This document shows, in pieces, positions 1 through 9,575 of a DNA stretch of 36,873 bases. Position 1 is the stretch's first letter; each line of letters starts with the position of its first letter. The stretch is from Hyphomicrobiales bacterium (GTDB lineage: Bacteria; Pseudomonadota; Alphaproteobacteria; Rhizobiales; Methyloligellaceae): assembly GCA_021775575.1 (NCBI GenBank), contig JAJFHO010000186.1, positions 1 to 36,873 on the forward strand, written 5' to 3'. A program made the position numbers and the translations under genes. The notes beneath the pieces were generated by a model. That model was not told where the DNA came from, ran no database searches, and saw only the letters and a list, made by a program, of their open reading frames with translations.

Positions 1-767
1 TAAAGGAGCCGTTCGGGCGCCAGCATCGGATCGACCAGTTCCTGATCCTCAAGCGTCTCGGCAAGAATGCGGACGCGGTTCCAGTCTTCCGGATTCCGGT
101 CATCGCCAGGCAGCGCGTCGAGATCGACCCTGACGCCGCTCTGCCCGCCCTCACGCGACAGGTTCTGCATCATCAGCCCGCCGGCACGCCATCGCCAAGC
201 GCCCTCCCCGCCGTTGGCTGACCCAGTGTAATGGCGCGCAACGGCGACACGCAGGAACGTGTCGAGCTGGACCGACTGGCGAAAATAGGTGTCGGCGGCC
301 TGATTCAGGTCTGAATGATCCAGTGGCACAATGCCCTGATAGCGTTCCATATCGGCGCCCTGATCGATGGTCATCGCCATATGGCCCTTACCCAGCAGCA
401 TTTCCGGCGTCGCTTCTTCCGCTTCCTGCAGCGCCGCCACGCTGTCCCGGTCGAAGGCGGCATGGCCGCGCAATTTCCCCGGCGAGGTAAAGTCGGCGAC
501 CAGCAGATGAACGGGACCGTCGGTCTTGGTCTGGAGAATAAAGGTGCCGTCGAATTTCAGCGCGGCGCCGAGCATCGCGGTCAGCGCCACCGCTTCGCCA
601 AGCAATTTCGACACCGGCTCGGGATAATCGTGATGAGCGAGAATCTCGTCGACCACGCCTCCCAGCCGCACAACCCTGCCGCTTGCGCCGGCATTGTCGG
701 TCTGAAAGGGCAGGATCAGATCGTCCGGCGCCGCGTCGCCCAAGACGGTTTTCTCCGCTTCTTTCAT
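1..767 (-). CDS. hslO: Hsp33 redox-regulated chaperone (HslO), 3' end outside window
   Basis: Manual minus-strand translation from the ATG at 767: MKEAEKTVLGDAAPDDLILPFQTDNAGASGRVVRLGGVVDEILAHHDYPEPVSKLLGEAVALTAMLGAALKFDGTFILQTKTDGPVHLLVADF..., typical of Hsp33. Open to the window edge. Confidence 0.88.
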   Translation of the reverse strand, partial: MKEAEKTVLGDAAPDDLILPFQTDNAGASGRVVRLGGVVDEILAHHDYPEPVSKLLGEAVALTAMLGAALKFDGTFILQTKTDGPVHLLVADFTSPGKLRGHAAFDRDSVAALQEAEEATPEMLLGKGHMAMTIDQGADMERYQGIVPLDHSDLNQAADTYFRQSVQLDTFLRVAVARHYTGSANGGEGAWRWRAGGLMMQNLSREGGQSGVRVDLDALPGDDRNPEDWNRVRILAETLEDQELVDPMLAPERLL

Positions 768-774
768 TGTCTCC

Positions 775-1692
775 TTACGCCAAGCCGAAACACCAGGCCA
801 ATATCGCCTTTTGCGCGTAAAGGCGGTTTTCAGCCTCGTCAAATACGATCGACTGAGGTCCGTCGATCACCTCCGCGGTCACTTCATCGCCGCGATGGGC
901 CGGCAGGCAATGCATGAAAACGGCGTCGGTCCCGGCCTTGGCCATCAGCGCGGCATTGACCTGATAGGGGGCAAGCAGCGCCTTGCGTTTCTCCGGCTCG
1001 TCGTCGCCCATCGATACCCAGACATCGGTGACAACGGCGTGTGCGCCGGACACAGCCGCGCCGGGATCATCCAATACCCTGACCGATCCGCCTTGCTTTT
1101 CGGCCCAGCCGAGAATGTCCTCGCCCGGCGCCAATTCCGCCGGACAGGCGATTCTCAACTCGAAACCGAAGCGAACCGCCGCGTGAATCCAGGAATTGGC
1201 GACATTGTTGCCATCTCCAACCCAGGCGACCGAACATCCCTCGACCGACCCGCGATGTTCCTCGAAGGTCTGGATATCGGCCATCACCTGGCAGGGATGG
1301 GAATTGTCGGTGAGCCCGTTGATCACCGGAATATCCGCATTGGCGGCCAGCTCGGTCAAATTGGAATGGGCGCCTGTCCGCAGCATGATGGCATCGACAT
1401 AGCGCGAAAGCACCCGGGCTGTGTCGCCGATCGTCTCGCCGCGTCCAAGCTGCATGTCGCCGCTGTTGAGGACGATCGTCTGGCCGCCGAGATGGCGCAT
1501 GGCGACGTCGAAAGAGACGCGCGTTCGGGTCGAGGGTTTGTCGAACAGCAACGCCAGCACCGTATCGGAAGAAACCCGCCGCTGCCCTTCACCGGCCCGG
1601 CCGGCTGCCTTCATATCTCGCGCGCGAGAGAGAATGCCGCGCAGAAACGCGGTGTCGAATTGATCGATATCGAGAAAATGCCTGAGCGCCAT
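775..1692 (-). CDS. argF: Ornithine carbamoyltransferase
   Basis: [24 protein letters not shown]...[21 protein letters not shown]...[17 protein letters not shown] and HCLP motifs of OTCases. Start placed at the internal Met (1692) rather than the ORF-track start 1803, which overlaps argD. Confidence 0.95.
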   Translation of the reverse strand: MALRHFLDIDQFDTAFLRGILSRARDMKAAGRAGEGQRRVSSDTVLALLFDKPSTRTRVSFDVAMRHLGGQTIVLNSGDMQLGRGETIGDTARVLSRYVDAIMLRTGAHSNLTELAANADIPVINGLTDNSHPCQVMADIQTFEEHRGSVEGCSVAWVGDGNNVANSWIHAAVRFGFELRIACPAELAPGEDILGWAEKQGGSVRVLDDPGAAVSGAHAVVTDVWVSMGDDEPEKRKALLAPYQVNAALMAKAGTDAVFMHCLPAHRGDEVTAEVIDGPQSIVFDEAENRLYAQKAILAWCFGLA

Positions 1693-1714
1693 AGCCGGTC
1701 CATTCCCTGCAAAA

Positions 1715-2911
1715 TCAACGCGCCGCGCGCGCGGCGGGCGCAAGTTCAGCCAGGGCCCGGGAAAGCCGCCCGCAGGCCTCGTCAATTTCCGCGTCGGAGA
1801 CAATCAGCGGCGGCAGCAGGCGCACGACATTCTCGCCCGCGGGAACCGTGAGCAAGCCTTGCCGCGCGGCCGCGGCAACCACATCGGCATTGGGAACGCG
1901 GCATTTGAACCCCAGCAGCAATCCCTCGCCGCGAACATCCTCAACGACATCGAAATTTTCGTCGCAAATGGCCGCCAGTTTCTGCTTGAAGTGCAGACCC
2001 GCCGCCTGCACATGATCGAGAAAACCGGGCTCGAGGACAACATCCAATACCGCGTTGGCGGCTGCGGCGGCGAGAAGATTGCCGCCGAAGGTCGAGCCGT
2101 GGGTTCCCGCCGTCATGCCCTTTGCGGCCTGTGATGTCGCAACGCACGCGCCAATCGGGAAGCCGCCGCCAAGCCCCTTGGCGAGCGCCATGATATCGGG
2201 CGCCATACCGCTCCATTCATAGGCAAAGAGTTTGCCGGTTCGCCCGATGCCGGTCTGCACTTCGTCGAACAGCAGCAGCAGGCCTTTTTCATCGGCGAGC
2301 GCGCGCAGCTCGCGCAAAAATCTCCAGGGGACGGTGCGGATACCGCCCTCGCCCTGTATCGGTTCGATCAGAATTCCCGCGGTCTCTTCGCCTATGGCCT
2401 TCTTGACCGCATCGATATCGCCGAACGGCACCTGATCGAACCCGTCGACCGGAGGCCCGAAGCCTTCCAGATGCTTCTCGTTGCCGCCGGCGGATATGGT
2501 TGCCAGAGTACGGCCGTGGAAGGCGCCCTCGAAGGTGATCAGCCGGTAGCGCTCCGGGGCGCCGCACGCGCTTTGATATTTACGCGCCATCTTGATCGCG
2601 CATTCCAGCGCCTCGGCGCCGGAGTTTGCAAAAAAGGCGCAGTCGGCAAAGCTCGCCCCGACGAGCCGCTCGGCAAGCCGCTCCTGACCGGCAATCCGGT
2701 ACAGGTTGGACGTATGCCACAGGGCATCGGCCTGCTGCTTGAGGGCCTCGACCAGATGCGGGTGGCCATGACCAAGCGCAGTGACGGCGATACCGGCGCC
2801 GAAATCGAGAAATTTCTCGCCCGACGCGGTAAACAGCCACGCGCCCTCGCCCCGTTCGAAAACGAGGTCGGTTCTTGCATAAGTCGGCATCACCGCGGAC
2901 ATCGGGGGCAT
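1715..2911 (-). CDS. argD: Acetylornithine aminotransferase (class III PLP transaminase)
   Basis: 398 aa; [56 protein letters not shown] upstream of the ATG at 2911. Confidence 0.93.
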   Translation of the reverse strand: MPPMSAVMPTYARTDLVFERGEGAWLFTASGEKFLDFGAGIAVTALGHGHPHLVEALKQQADALWHTSNLYRIAGQERLAERLVGASFADCAFFANSGAEALECAIKMARKYQSACGAPERYRLITFEGAFHGRTLATISAGGNEKHLEGFGPPVDGFDQVPFGDIDAVKKAIGEETAGILIEPIQGEGGIRTVPWRFLRELRALADEKGLLLLFDEVQTGIGRTGKLFAYEWSGMAPDIMALAKGLGGGFPIGACVATSQAAKGMTAGTHGSTFGGNLLAAAAANAVLDVVLEPGFLDHVQAAGLHFKQKLAAICDENFDVVEDVRGEGLLLGFKCRVPNADVVAAAARQGLLTVPAGENVVRLLPPLIVSDAEIDEACGRLSRALAELAPAARAAR

Positions 2912-2940
2912 CTTTTTCCGTTCACAAGCCCAAAAAGCTC

Positions 2941-2971
2941 AAAAAACCAAAAAAGCCGCCGGACCGGCGGC
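2941..2971 (-). terminator. Rho-independent terminator, minus strand
   Basis: Perfect 8-bp inverted repeat GCCGCCGG-a-CCGGCGGC (2955-2971). On the minus strand it is followed by TTTTTTGGTTTTTT. Confidence 0.7.
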
Positions 2972-3018
2972 GACATGAACGCGATTGTAGAGTCTCACGG
3001 GAGTGTGTCAATCGCGCC

Positions 3019-3304
3019 TCAGCTTCCAAGCTTTTTACAAAATTCGTCCACTGCCCCTTTCTTTTCTGGGGACAGTCGTGGCAGAATCTCAATTAGCCGT
3101 GGAAAACAGGCGGGCATGTAGAACGGGCGCTTGCCGTAGTTTTCCAGGATATTGTAGCGTTCAGGAAGTCGGCCACGACATTTTTGTCAGTGTCTCTCAC
3201 CGAGTCGGCTGCGGCCTCACGTAAAGCGTTTGCATAATCGCAATTGCCGCTTCGCGGTATGCGGATGGATTCCGAGTCGCTTCAGCCTGGAGGGCCAGCG
3301 ACAC
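3019..3304 (-). pseudogene. Decayed or frameshifted gene remnant of unknown family
   Basis: Minus-strand protein-like segments in three successive frames: VSLALQAEATRNPSAYREAAIAIMQTL / DYANALREAAADSVRDTDK / KCRGRLPERYNILENYGKRPFYMPACFPRLIEILPRLSPEKKGAVDEFCKKLGS*. The second junction sits on an A5 run. A minus-strand terminator lies just downstream. Confidence 0.4.
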
Positions 3305-3325
3305 TATGTGGAGGAACTAAATAAG

Positions 3326-3847
3326 ATGGCGTGGACCGACGAACGTGTTGATATATTGAAGAAACTTTGGGCAGAAGGCCTGAGCGCAAGCCAGATTGCA
3401 AACCGGCTTGGTGGGGTTACTCGCAACGCGGTTATAGGTAAGGTGCACCGGTTGGGGCTTTCGGGCCGAACAACGACATCGCGTGCGAATTCATCGCGTC
3501 CGCGCCGCAGGGCCGCGCCGAAAACAACGAGCAGAGGCGGGAGCGGCGGCCTGAGATCCCATGGCAATCTGGCCCTGAAGGCTTATTATGACGCTGATCC
3601 AGACGCCGAGCCGGAGCTTGTATCGGCTCAAATCGAGGAGCTTGTGATTCCGATTAACGAGCGCGCGAGCATCCTGACGCTGAAGGAAAGCATGTGCCGC
3701 TGGCCGATAGGCGATCCCGGCGACAGTGATTTTCATTTTTGCGGCAGATCGTCGGATCAGGGCATACCTTATTGCGAATTCCATTCGCGCATAGCCTATC
3801 AGCCGCCCCAGTCACGGCGCAGGGACAAAAGGAGCGCGGTGCGTTGA
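3326..3847 (+). CDS. gcrA: GcrA cell-cycle regulator family protein
   Basis: MAWTDERVDILKKLWAEGLSASQIANRLGGVTRNAVIGKVHRLGLSGR is the GcrA N-terminal signature; C-terminus has CRWPIGDPGDSDFHFCGRSSDQGIPYCEFHSRIAYQP. GAGGAA about 9 nt upstream of the ATG at 3326. Confidence 0.95.
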   Translation: MAWTDERVDILKKLWAEGLSASQIANRLGGVTRNAVIGKVHRLGLSGRTTTSRANSSRPRRRAAPKTTSRGGSGGLRSHGNLALKAYYDADPDAEPELVSAQIEELVIPINERASILTLKESMCRWPIGDPGDSDFHFCGRSSDQGIPYCEFHSRIAYQPPQSRRRDKRSAVR

Positions 3848-3894
3848 GACACGTATCGTTGCTTTGGCGCGCCAACAGACCCGCTTCATATAGA

Positions 3895-3931
3895 GGGCAC
3901 CGGTAAACCCGCACAAAAGGTGCCGGTGCCC
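3895..3931. terminator. Stem-loop downstream of gcrA, possible terminator without a T-tract
   Basis: Perfect 9-bp inverted repeat GGGCACCGG (3895-3903) / CCGGTGCCC (3923-3931), 19-nt loop. Confidence 0.4.
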
Positions 3932-4050
3932 CTTGGGTCCGCCTGACGATTTCGTGAAATCTCTTCCATTTCGCGCGTGAAACCGCATATTAGGGTCTGG
4001 TAAGTGACGGGAGCGGGGGCGCTCGCACGTTCAGGCGGTAGTGCCACGCG

Positions 4051-6486
4051 ATGCTTGACATTGTCCGTTATTGCGCCCGGCTCATCGAGTTGCTGCTCGC
4101 GGCACCGATCCGCGCCCTCCGCCTTTTGTTCTCGGCACTGATATTCAATCCAAGACTCGGCCGGTTCCGCATCCTGACCGGGTTCGCCGCCGGCTACGTC
4201 ATCTTCGGCCTGGTTCTAGTCTATCCCTTCGCCTTTTTCTGGGGCCTGGTCGGCCAGACCTGGATTGGAAAGGCGCTGACCTACGCCAATGAACGCTCGC
4301 TCGGTACGGCGATCTACGACACCCAAGGCCGTTTCGTCGGGATCCTCGATCCGATTCTCGATAGCCAAGAGGATTTCAACTATACGGGTAAGCCGATCGA
4401 GCTGCCGGGCTATATTGCCTACCCGGACCACAAGTCGCTGCATGTCAGCGTGATCCCGGAGCATTACTGGAATTGCCTCGCTTTCCACGAGGACCGCCAT
4501 CTGCGCAGCGTGTCCAACCCGTGGGGCATCGACCTGACGGGTTATCTCAAAATCCCTGTCAGCACCCTGCGTCGCTCCATCGAGGCGCGCAGCCTGAAGC
4601 TGGGCGCGGGCGGTTCGACCCTGTCGATGCAACTCGCCCGCATCTTTTTCAAGACGCCGCCTAGCGCAAGCGAAGGCGCGCTTGGCAAAATCGAACGCAA
4701 ATTCAAGGAATGGTGGCTGGCGCCGGTGATCCACCGCGAATTGACCCGCGGCGGCGACATCACGCCGCTCAAGCGCTGGGCCGCAAACCATTTTCCACTG
4801 GCCCAGCGGACCGGCGGCGCGCCGCTCTACGGCGTCGAGCAAACCAGCCTGATCGTGTTCGGCAAACCCTCCGCCGAGCTTGGCGCTGCCGAACAATATG
4901 TCCTTGCCGCCGCCGTCAACCAGCCGATCATTCTGCTTGAGGGCGGCGAAAGACTGAACCGTTATCGCCTGGCGAGCTGGAAACGCGTCGCCGGCACCCG
5001 TGCGCGCCAATGCGCGGACGCCCTGATCACGGACCTGCCGGAGCGCGAGCGGATAGTCGCTGCGCTTGAGGAGATGGCCGATAGCCAGCCGGACCCCAAA
5101 ACACCGGTTGAAATAGCGGCTGTACTGGCCGAGCTAGCGCCCGACGCCGCAAGACCCGCGGGCGCCAATCCGGTGCGCCGCGCCAATGCCCTGATCCCGG
5201 CCGCGAAATATGGCGTGCGCGGCGAAATAAGGGACCGTTTCGGCTTTGGCTGGCGGTCGCATGTACGCGGCGTGCAACTCTCATTGAACGTCGCGGAAAA
5301 TCTCGCCTTTCGCGAACGGATTCTCGATCGGCTTAAGACCATTCAAAACAGGTTCCAGGCACGGATAAATCCGCGCTACTCGCTCGATGTCAGGTCAATA
5401 CGCACCAGCGATAACGCAAGCGATGCGCGCATCCCCGATATCGTCATCGCCGCGGCCGACGGTTCAGGCGCAATCGTGCGTTATTTCGAAAGCAACTACA
5501 CAGCCGCCTATTTTGGCTCCGCTTTGGGCCGCGATCCCGCTACGGGCAAATATAACCCGGCACGCGAGAGCCGCTTCATCGCCTCGGTCGCCAAAATGGC
5601 GGCGGCGGTCGCGATCGCCAATGAGGGGTCCGATGCACCCGACAGCGGCTATCTCGACGTCGCGGCGCCGGCGAGCGGTCTGGAGGCCTGCAAAAAGGGC
5701 CGTGAACGACGGCTGCGCCGCGCCGATGTCGCATTCGCCTGTTCTCTCAACGTGCCCATCGAGTGGCGGATGCGGCAAATCACCGGCCGCAAACTGCGCC
5801 GCATCGTCAATCAGTTTTCGCTCACCCTTCCCGACAACGGGCCCGCGCTGGCGAAGAGCCTGACGGTCGGCCAAGTGGCTGCCAGCCCGCGCACTGTGCA
5901 CGCGATGGCCGGAACCGTCCTCGCGGCACTGACCGCCGGCGACAAGAGCCCCGGCGGCGCGCAGCCGCCATCCCTGCTGCATCGTATCGACCATACGAAA
6001 AGCGCAAACGCAGCGCGCGCGATTGTCCGGCCGGCACCCGCTCCGCCCCCCAATCCGGTTCATGCCGAGGCCCGCGGACTTTTGGCCACCCTGCTCTCCG
6101 CCCCCATCTGCTACCGCTACGGGACCTTGCGCCGGATCTCCGACTGGTGCGCGGCCAAACGCGATGACGTAGCGCTGCACTTCGCCAAGACAGGTACGCG
6201 CGGCACGGGCGCACTGTCTCCCGATGCGGACGATACCGTCGATCTGTGGGTTGCGGGCGGCATAAAATTCAAAAGCGGCCCCGCCTACTCCTACGTCATT
6301 CTCGTCGGTACGGGAAACCCGAATCTGCCCTGGGGCCGCGATCTTTACGCGGGCTCGTTGACCGAGCCGCTGTTGCGGGCGCTGCTTGAGGACCTTGCTG
6401 GACTGGCCGTTGAAAAAGAAAAAAAAGACAAGACTGCCAGTGCCTTAACCCCACAAGCGACGGTTAACGAGGGGTTAAGCCGTTGA
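4051..6486 (+). CDS. Class A penicillin-binding protein-like: GT51 transglycosylase plus transpeptidase-like domain
   Basis: 811 aa; N-terminal TM; GT51-like HEDRHL, GGSTLSMQLARIFFK, ERKFKEWW, YGVEQTSLIVFGKPSAELGAAEQYVLAAAVNQP; transpeptidase-like SVAK (SxxK), SLN (SxN), KTG. Confidence 0.82.
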   Translation: MLDIVRYCARLIELLLAAPIRALRLLFSALIFNPRLGRFRILTGFAAGYVIFGLVLVYPFAFFWGLVGQTWIGKALTYANERSLGTAIYDTQGRFVGILDPILDSQEDFNYTGKPIELPGYIAYPDHKSLHVSVIPEHYWNCLAFHEDRHLRSVSNPWGIDLTGYLKIPVSTLRRSIEARSLKLGAGGSTLSMQLARIFFKTPPSASEGALGKIERKFKEWWLAPVIHRELTRGGDITPLKRWAANHFPLAQRTGGAPLYGVEQTSLIVFGKPSAELGAAEQYVLAAAVNQPIILLEGGERLNRYRLASWKRVAGTRARQCADALITDLPERERIVAALEEMADSQPDPKTPVEIAAVLAELAPDAARPAGANPVRRANALIPAAKYGVRGEIRDRFGFGWRSHVRGVQLSLNVAENLAFRERILDRLKTIQNRFQARINPRYSLDVRSIRTSDNASDARIPDIVIAAADGSGAIVRYFESNYTAAYFGSALGRDPATGKYNPARESRFIASVAKMAAAVAIANEGSDAPDSGYLDVAAPASGLEACKKGRERRLRRADVAFACSLNVPIEWRMRQITGRKLRRIVNQFSLTLPDNGPALAKSLTVGQVAASPRTVHAMAGTVLAALTAGDKSPGGAQPPSLLHRIDHTKSANAARAIVRPAPAPPPNPVHAEARGLLATLLSAPICYRYGTLRRISDWCAAKRDDVALHFAKTGTRGTGALSPDADDTVDLWVAGGIKFKSGPAYSYVILVGTGNPNLPWGRDLYAGSLTEPLLRALLEDLAGLAVEKEKKDKTASALTPQATVNEGLSR
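6464..6478. promoter_or_regulatory. CtrA-box-like TTAA-N7-TTAA
   Basis: TTAA CGAGGGG TTAA, exact 7-nt spacing; a further TTAA at 6445-6448. Lies in the last codons of the PBP-like gene, upstream of the 6749 CDS. Confidence 0.4.
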
Positions 6487-6748
6487 ATATGAAAAAAGGT
6501 CGCCGCACCGTGCTGGGCGGCCATGCCGGGGCAGCAGATATGACGTATGCAGAGCATTGGCCGCGGCGGGAGGGATTTGCGCTTCCCTCCTCGCGCGCCC
6601 ATATTAATCCTGTTGGGCTCCGGGGGCGCCAACCGGGAAACCGCGAGGTTTCCGCGCGACAGCATAATTTTCTTGGGGCCGGTTGCGAGGGCGCACCAGA
6701 TCGCCATCCAGCTGCCTCCGATTGCTACAGGAGCCTGCGGAACCGCCC

Positions 6749-8608
6749 ATGACGCTTCCCGGCACACCACCACGCGGGGTCAAATTCGACCGCGCCGTCG
6801 ACGCTCTGGAAAATGGAACCCAGCGCTGGCAGCGCCTGCGCTCGGCCTTTCCCGGCTTCATCAAGATCTTTCTGATTCTGGGCCTCGCGGCACTTTCCTG
6901 GCTTGCAACCTACTCCGGAATGATCGAGCTGATCGCCGCCAACACCGGCCCGATCGATCTGCAATACCAGATCGCCATTGGTTTCGCGGTCGCGATGCTG
7001 ATGGCGATGATCATCTATATTCTGGACACGCTATTCTCGCCGATCGGCTGGGGCCTGCGCACTCTTTATATATTCGGTTATGTGTTCCTGACGCTTATTT
7101 CGGTCGGTTTCGGCTTTGGCTTCTACTGGAAATTCCTGGAATCCCGCGCCGAGGCGACCCGGTCGGCGGAAACCGCAATCGCCCATGTCCAGGGCTCGCT
7201 GCAGAAAAGCCAGGTCCAGCTCGATCAGCTCCAGGAAACACTTGTCACGCTTACCGCACTGTCGAAACAGAAGGCGGTGGATGAGCGCGAAAAAGGCAAC
7301 ACCTGCCCCAACTCCAGACCGGGCGACGGTCCCCGCCGCCGCCTGCGCGACGCCGATGCACGGGATTTCGCGTTCATTTCCGAATTCATTGGCGGCCGGT
7401 CGAAGACAGTCAAGGCCGACTTCGACGCGCTTGCCGGCGACCTTACCATGATCATTCGCAACGACCCCTCGACCTTCGATCCGGCGACGGGAACGCGTAA
7501 CAATTTCATGCGTGCGCTGAACCGCAAGCTCGACCTCACAATCACCCGCTTCAATGCACTTCGGGCCGATCCTCAACTAAGTGAACATCGCGACCGGCTT
7601 GCCGAACGGTCGCAGAAGACGACGTTCAGCGACGGCGGCACGACCTTCGCCTGCCCCGACCCGCAATTGCAAAGCGCGCTGCGCGGCGTCGTCAAGGCCA
7701 TCGACCGGCTTCCGGAGATTGAAAAGCCGGATGTCACCGCGGTGGAAGGATCGGAAGCCATCGTCGAGGCGTTCCGCCGCTTGACGGTTACCATGATCGG
7801 CGCCGTGCAGTTCAAACTGCCGCCGGGACCGGAAGAATTGAGAGAGCTGCAGAAAAGAGCCGTTCGCTCCGTGCAGCAGCCGCCGCAGGCCAGCAATACC
7901 GACGTGCTCAGCCTCAATCCCGGATTGGGGAACCGCGACTATATCCCGCTGTTCATCGCGCTGTTTGTCGACTTCTGCATTCTGCTGGTTTCGATCAACC
8001 GGCCGATCAACCGGTTCCAAATGCTCGTTCACCTCGCCAGGGAAGCACGCGAAGGGCCTATCGCGGAGATCCTTGCGCGGTTCCACGACACCCACATGGG
8101 TGGTCTGCGGCAGGAATTCCAAGTCTTCCAGCATGTCGTATTCGATTTTCTCGGCGATTATTATGTCGCGGTTCCCTTGAGCGCGAAAAGCATGGACGCG
8201 CGTTACCTGGCCAATCTGTTTGTGAGTCTCGAGGGCAAAGGCATCGTCGACCGCGTCCTTCTTCCACCCACCTTCATCGTCCGCCGCAAACTGGCCCGGC
8301 AGAGCAGCGATTTCGCCGGCGAGCGGAGCTTCCGCCTGTACAGGTTCCGCGACGGAGCCTGGTCGAAGATGGTGCTGGATGCGATCCTGGGAACTGAATC
8401 GAACGAGAGGCCGACGGCCGCGGCCATGGCAAATAGCAGCCGGGCTAATGGCGGCAATGGCAGCGGACCGCACAAGGCCGGCGAGAGCGGCAATGGCAAG
8501 ACGCAACAGACGCCGGCGGCGCGCGAGCCGATGACCGTCTACAACCTGCCCGGCGAGGACCTGCCAGCCCTGCCCGGTCCCGGGCGACAAGACGGCGAAC
8601 CGTCCTGA
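6749..8608 (+). CDS. Large membrane protein of unknown function (N-terminal TM helices, central soluble region, further TM, C-terminal Gly/Asn-rich tail)
   Basis: MTLPGTPPRGVKFDRAVDALENG... with hydrophobic stretches FIKIFLILGLAALSWLATYSG, IAIGFAVAMLMAMIIYIL, LYIFGYVFLTLISVGFGFGFYW and later YIPLFIALFVDFCILLVS. CAGGAG upstream of the internal ATG at 6749. Confidence 0.75.
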   Translation: MTLPGTPPRGVKFDRAVDALENGTQRWQRLRSAFPGFIKIFLILGLAALSWLATYSGMIELIAANTGPIDLQYQIAIGFAVAMLMAMIIYILDTLFSPIGWGLRTLYIFGYVFLTLISVGFGFGFYWKFLESRAEATRSAETAIAHVQGSLQKSQVQLDQLQETLVTLTALSKQKAVDEREKGNTCPNSRPGDGPRRRLRDADARDFAFISEFIGGRSKTVKADFDALAGDLTMIIRNDPSTFDPATGTRNNFMRALNRKLDLTITRFNALRADPQLSEHRDRLAERSQKTTFSDGGTTFACPDPQLQSALRGVVKAIDRLPEIEKPDVTAVEGSEAIVEAFRRLTVTMIGAVQFKLPPGPEELRELQKRAVRSVQQPPQASNTDVLSLNPGLGNRDYIPLFIALFVDFCILLVSINRPINRFQMLVHLAREAREGPIAEILARFHDTHMGGLRQEFQVFQHVVFDFLGDYYVAVPLSAKSMDARYLANLFVSLEGKGIVDRVLLPPTFIVRRKLARQSSDFAGERSFRLYRFRDGAWSKMVLDAILGTESNERPTAAAMANSSRANGGNGSGPHKAGESGNGKTQQTPAAREPMTVYNLPGEDLPALPGPGRQDGEPS

Positions 8609-8811
8609 GCCTCCAGGACAACGGCCGCATTTTCAGATTTCAAATTGTTTGTTTCCGCCCGCGGCATTGCCGCTCGCGGCCAGTCCCAACGATTTCCGTT
8701 TCGGGACAGCGGTCAAGCTTTCCTTAACTCCCAGCAGTTAGTGTTAGCGCATCAAGACCAGAAACCGCCGCCGCGTGGCGCTCCAAAACACACCACAGGA
8801 AATCCAGCTCG

Positions 8812-9453
8812 ATGAATCTGATGTCTCAACTTCGGAACAACAAAAAGACCGTGGAAACCACAGCTTTCGAACGGCATGACGCATTCATCTCGCTTTTTTT
8901 GGAATCGCTCGCCGATAAAACAGGCGCCGGTTCGCGGAACCGGACTATTTCGATCATCGCCCGCTCGCCGGAATCGCCGGTCGTCAAGGCGATCATTTCA
9001 CGCAGCGACGAACTCAAGCAACATCATGCTTCGGTGCAAGCGATCTTCGCCGACATGAGTGCCGAAGGCGCCCTTGCCGAATTCTCCGGCGCGCTCTCCG
9101 GACTCAATGCCGGAGCGCACGCATGTGACAATATCAGATGGGCGCGCAATGCCTGTCTCAAGGATGCTCACGAGCAACTTATTCTCGGGACAGAAATGTG
9201 CTGGTCGGGCGATTGCATGCGCAGGGAACCCGGCAAATGCAACAGCCTGGATCTGTTCGAGGCGGCCGCTCCCGGCGTCGTCCGCCTCGGGATTCTCGCC
9301 TTCGACGCCATCTGGGCGATTTCCGAGCCCGTATCGGCGTCACGCCTGCGCGCCAGCAAGCCGTCGGCCGCGTACGCCGCCGGGCATGAAGCCCGGCTGT
9401 CGGCCTTTTCGTTCCTGCGCAAGTCCGACCGTTCCAGCCCGATCGCGCACTGA
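8812..9453 (+). CDS. Conserved-looking hypothetical protein, 213 aa
   Basis: Intact ORF on the same strand as its neighbours, CAGGAAA upstream; central Cys-containing segment ACDNIRWARNACLKDAHEQLILGTEMCWSGDCMRREPGKCNSLDLFE. Confidence 0.6.
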   Translation: MNLMSQLRNNKKTVETTAFERHDAFISLFLESLADKTGAGSRNRTISIIARSPESPVVKAIISRSDELKQHHASVQAIFADMSAEGALAEFSGALSGLNAGAHACDNIRWARNACLKDAHEQLILGTEMCWSGDCMRREPGKCNSLDLFEAAAPGVVRLGILAFDAIWAISEPVSASRLRASKPSAAYAAGHEARLSAFSFLRKSDRSSPIAH

Positions 9454-9575
9454 ACGGCGCACGATTTTCAGGAATGGAATATCGACATTTATCTTCCGGC
9501 TTAATCGTCCTGCAATATTCTCCATCTACGGTCCGAAGCCATTGATTGTCTTCTTGTGTAGTGGGGGTGATTGAC

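Noticed and set aside
811-1851. 346-aa plus-strand ORF
   Set aside because: Antisense to argF, a typical GC-rich shadow ORF with no family-like motifs.
4216-6180. Several minus-strand ORFs (4216-5010, 5464-6180)
   Set aside because: Shadow ORFs opposite the PBP-like gene.
7577-8590. 337-aa minus-strand ORF
   Set aside because: Shadow of the membrane protein gene; the plus frame has TM helices and an RBS.
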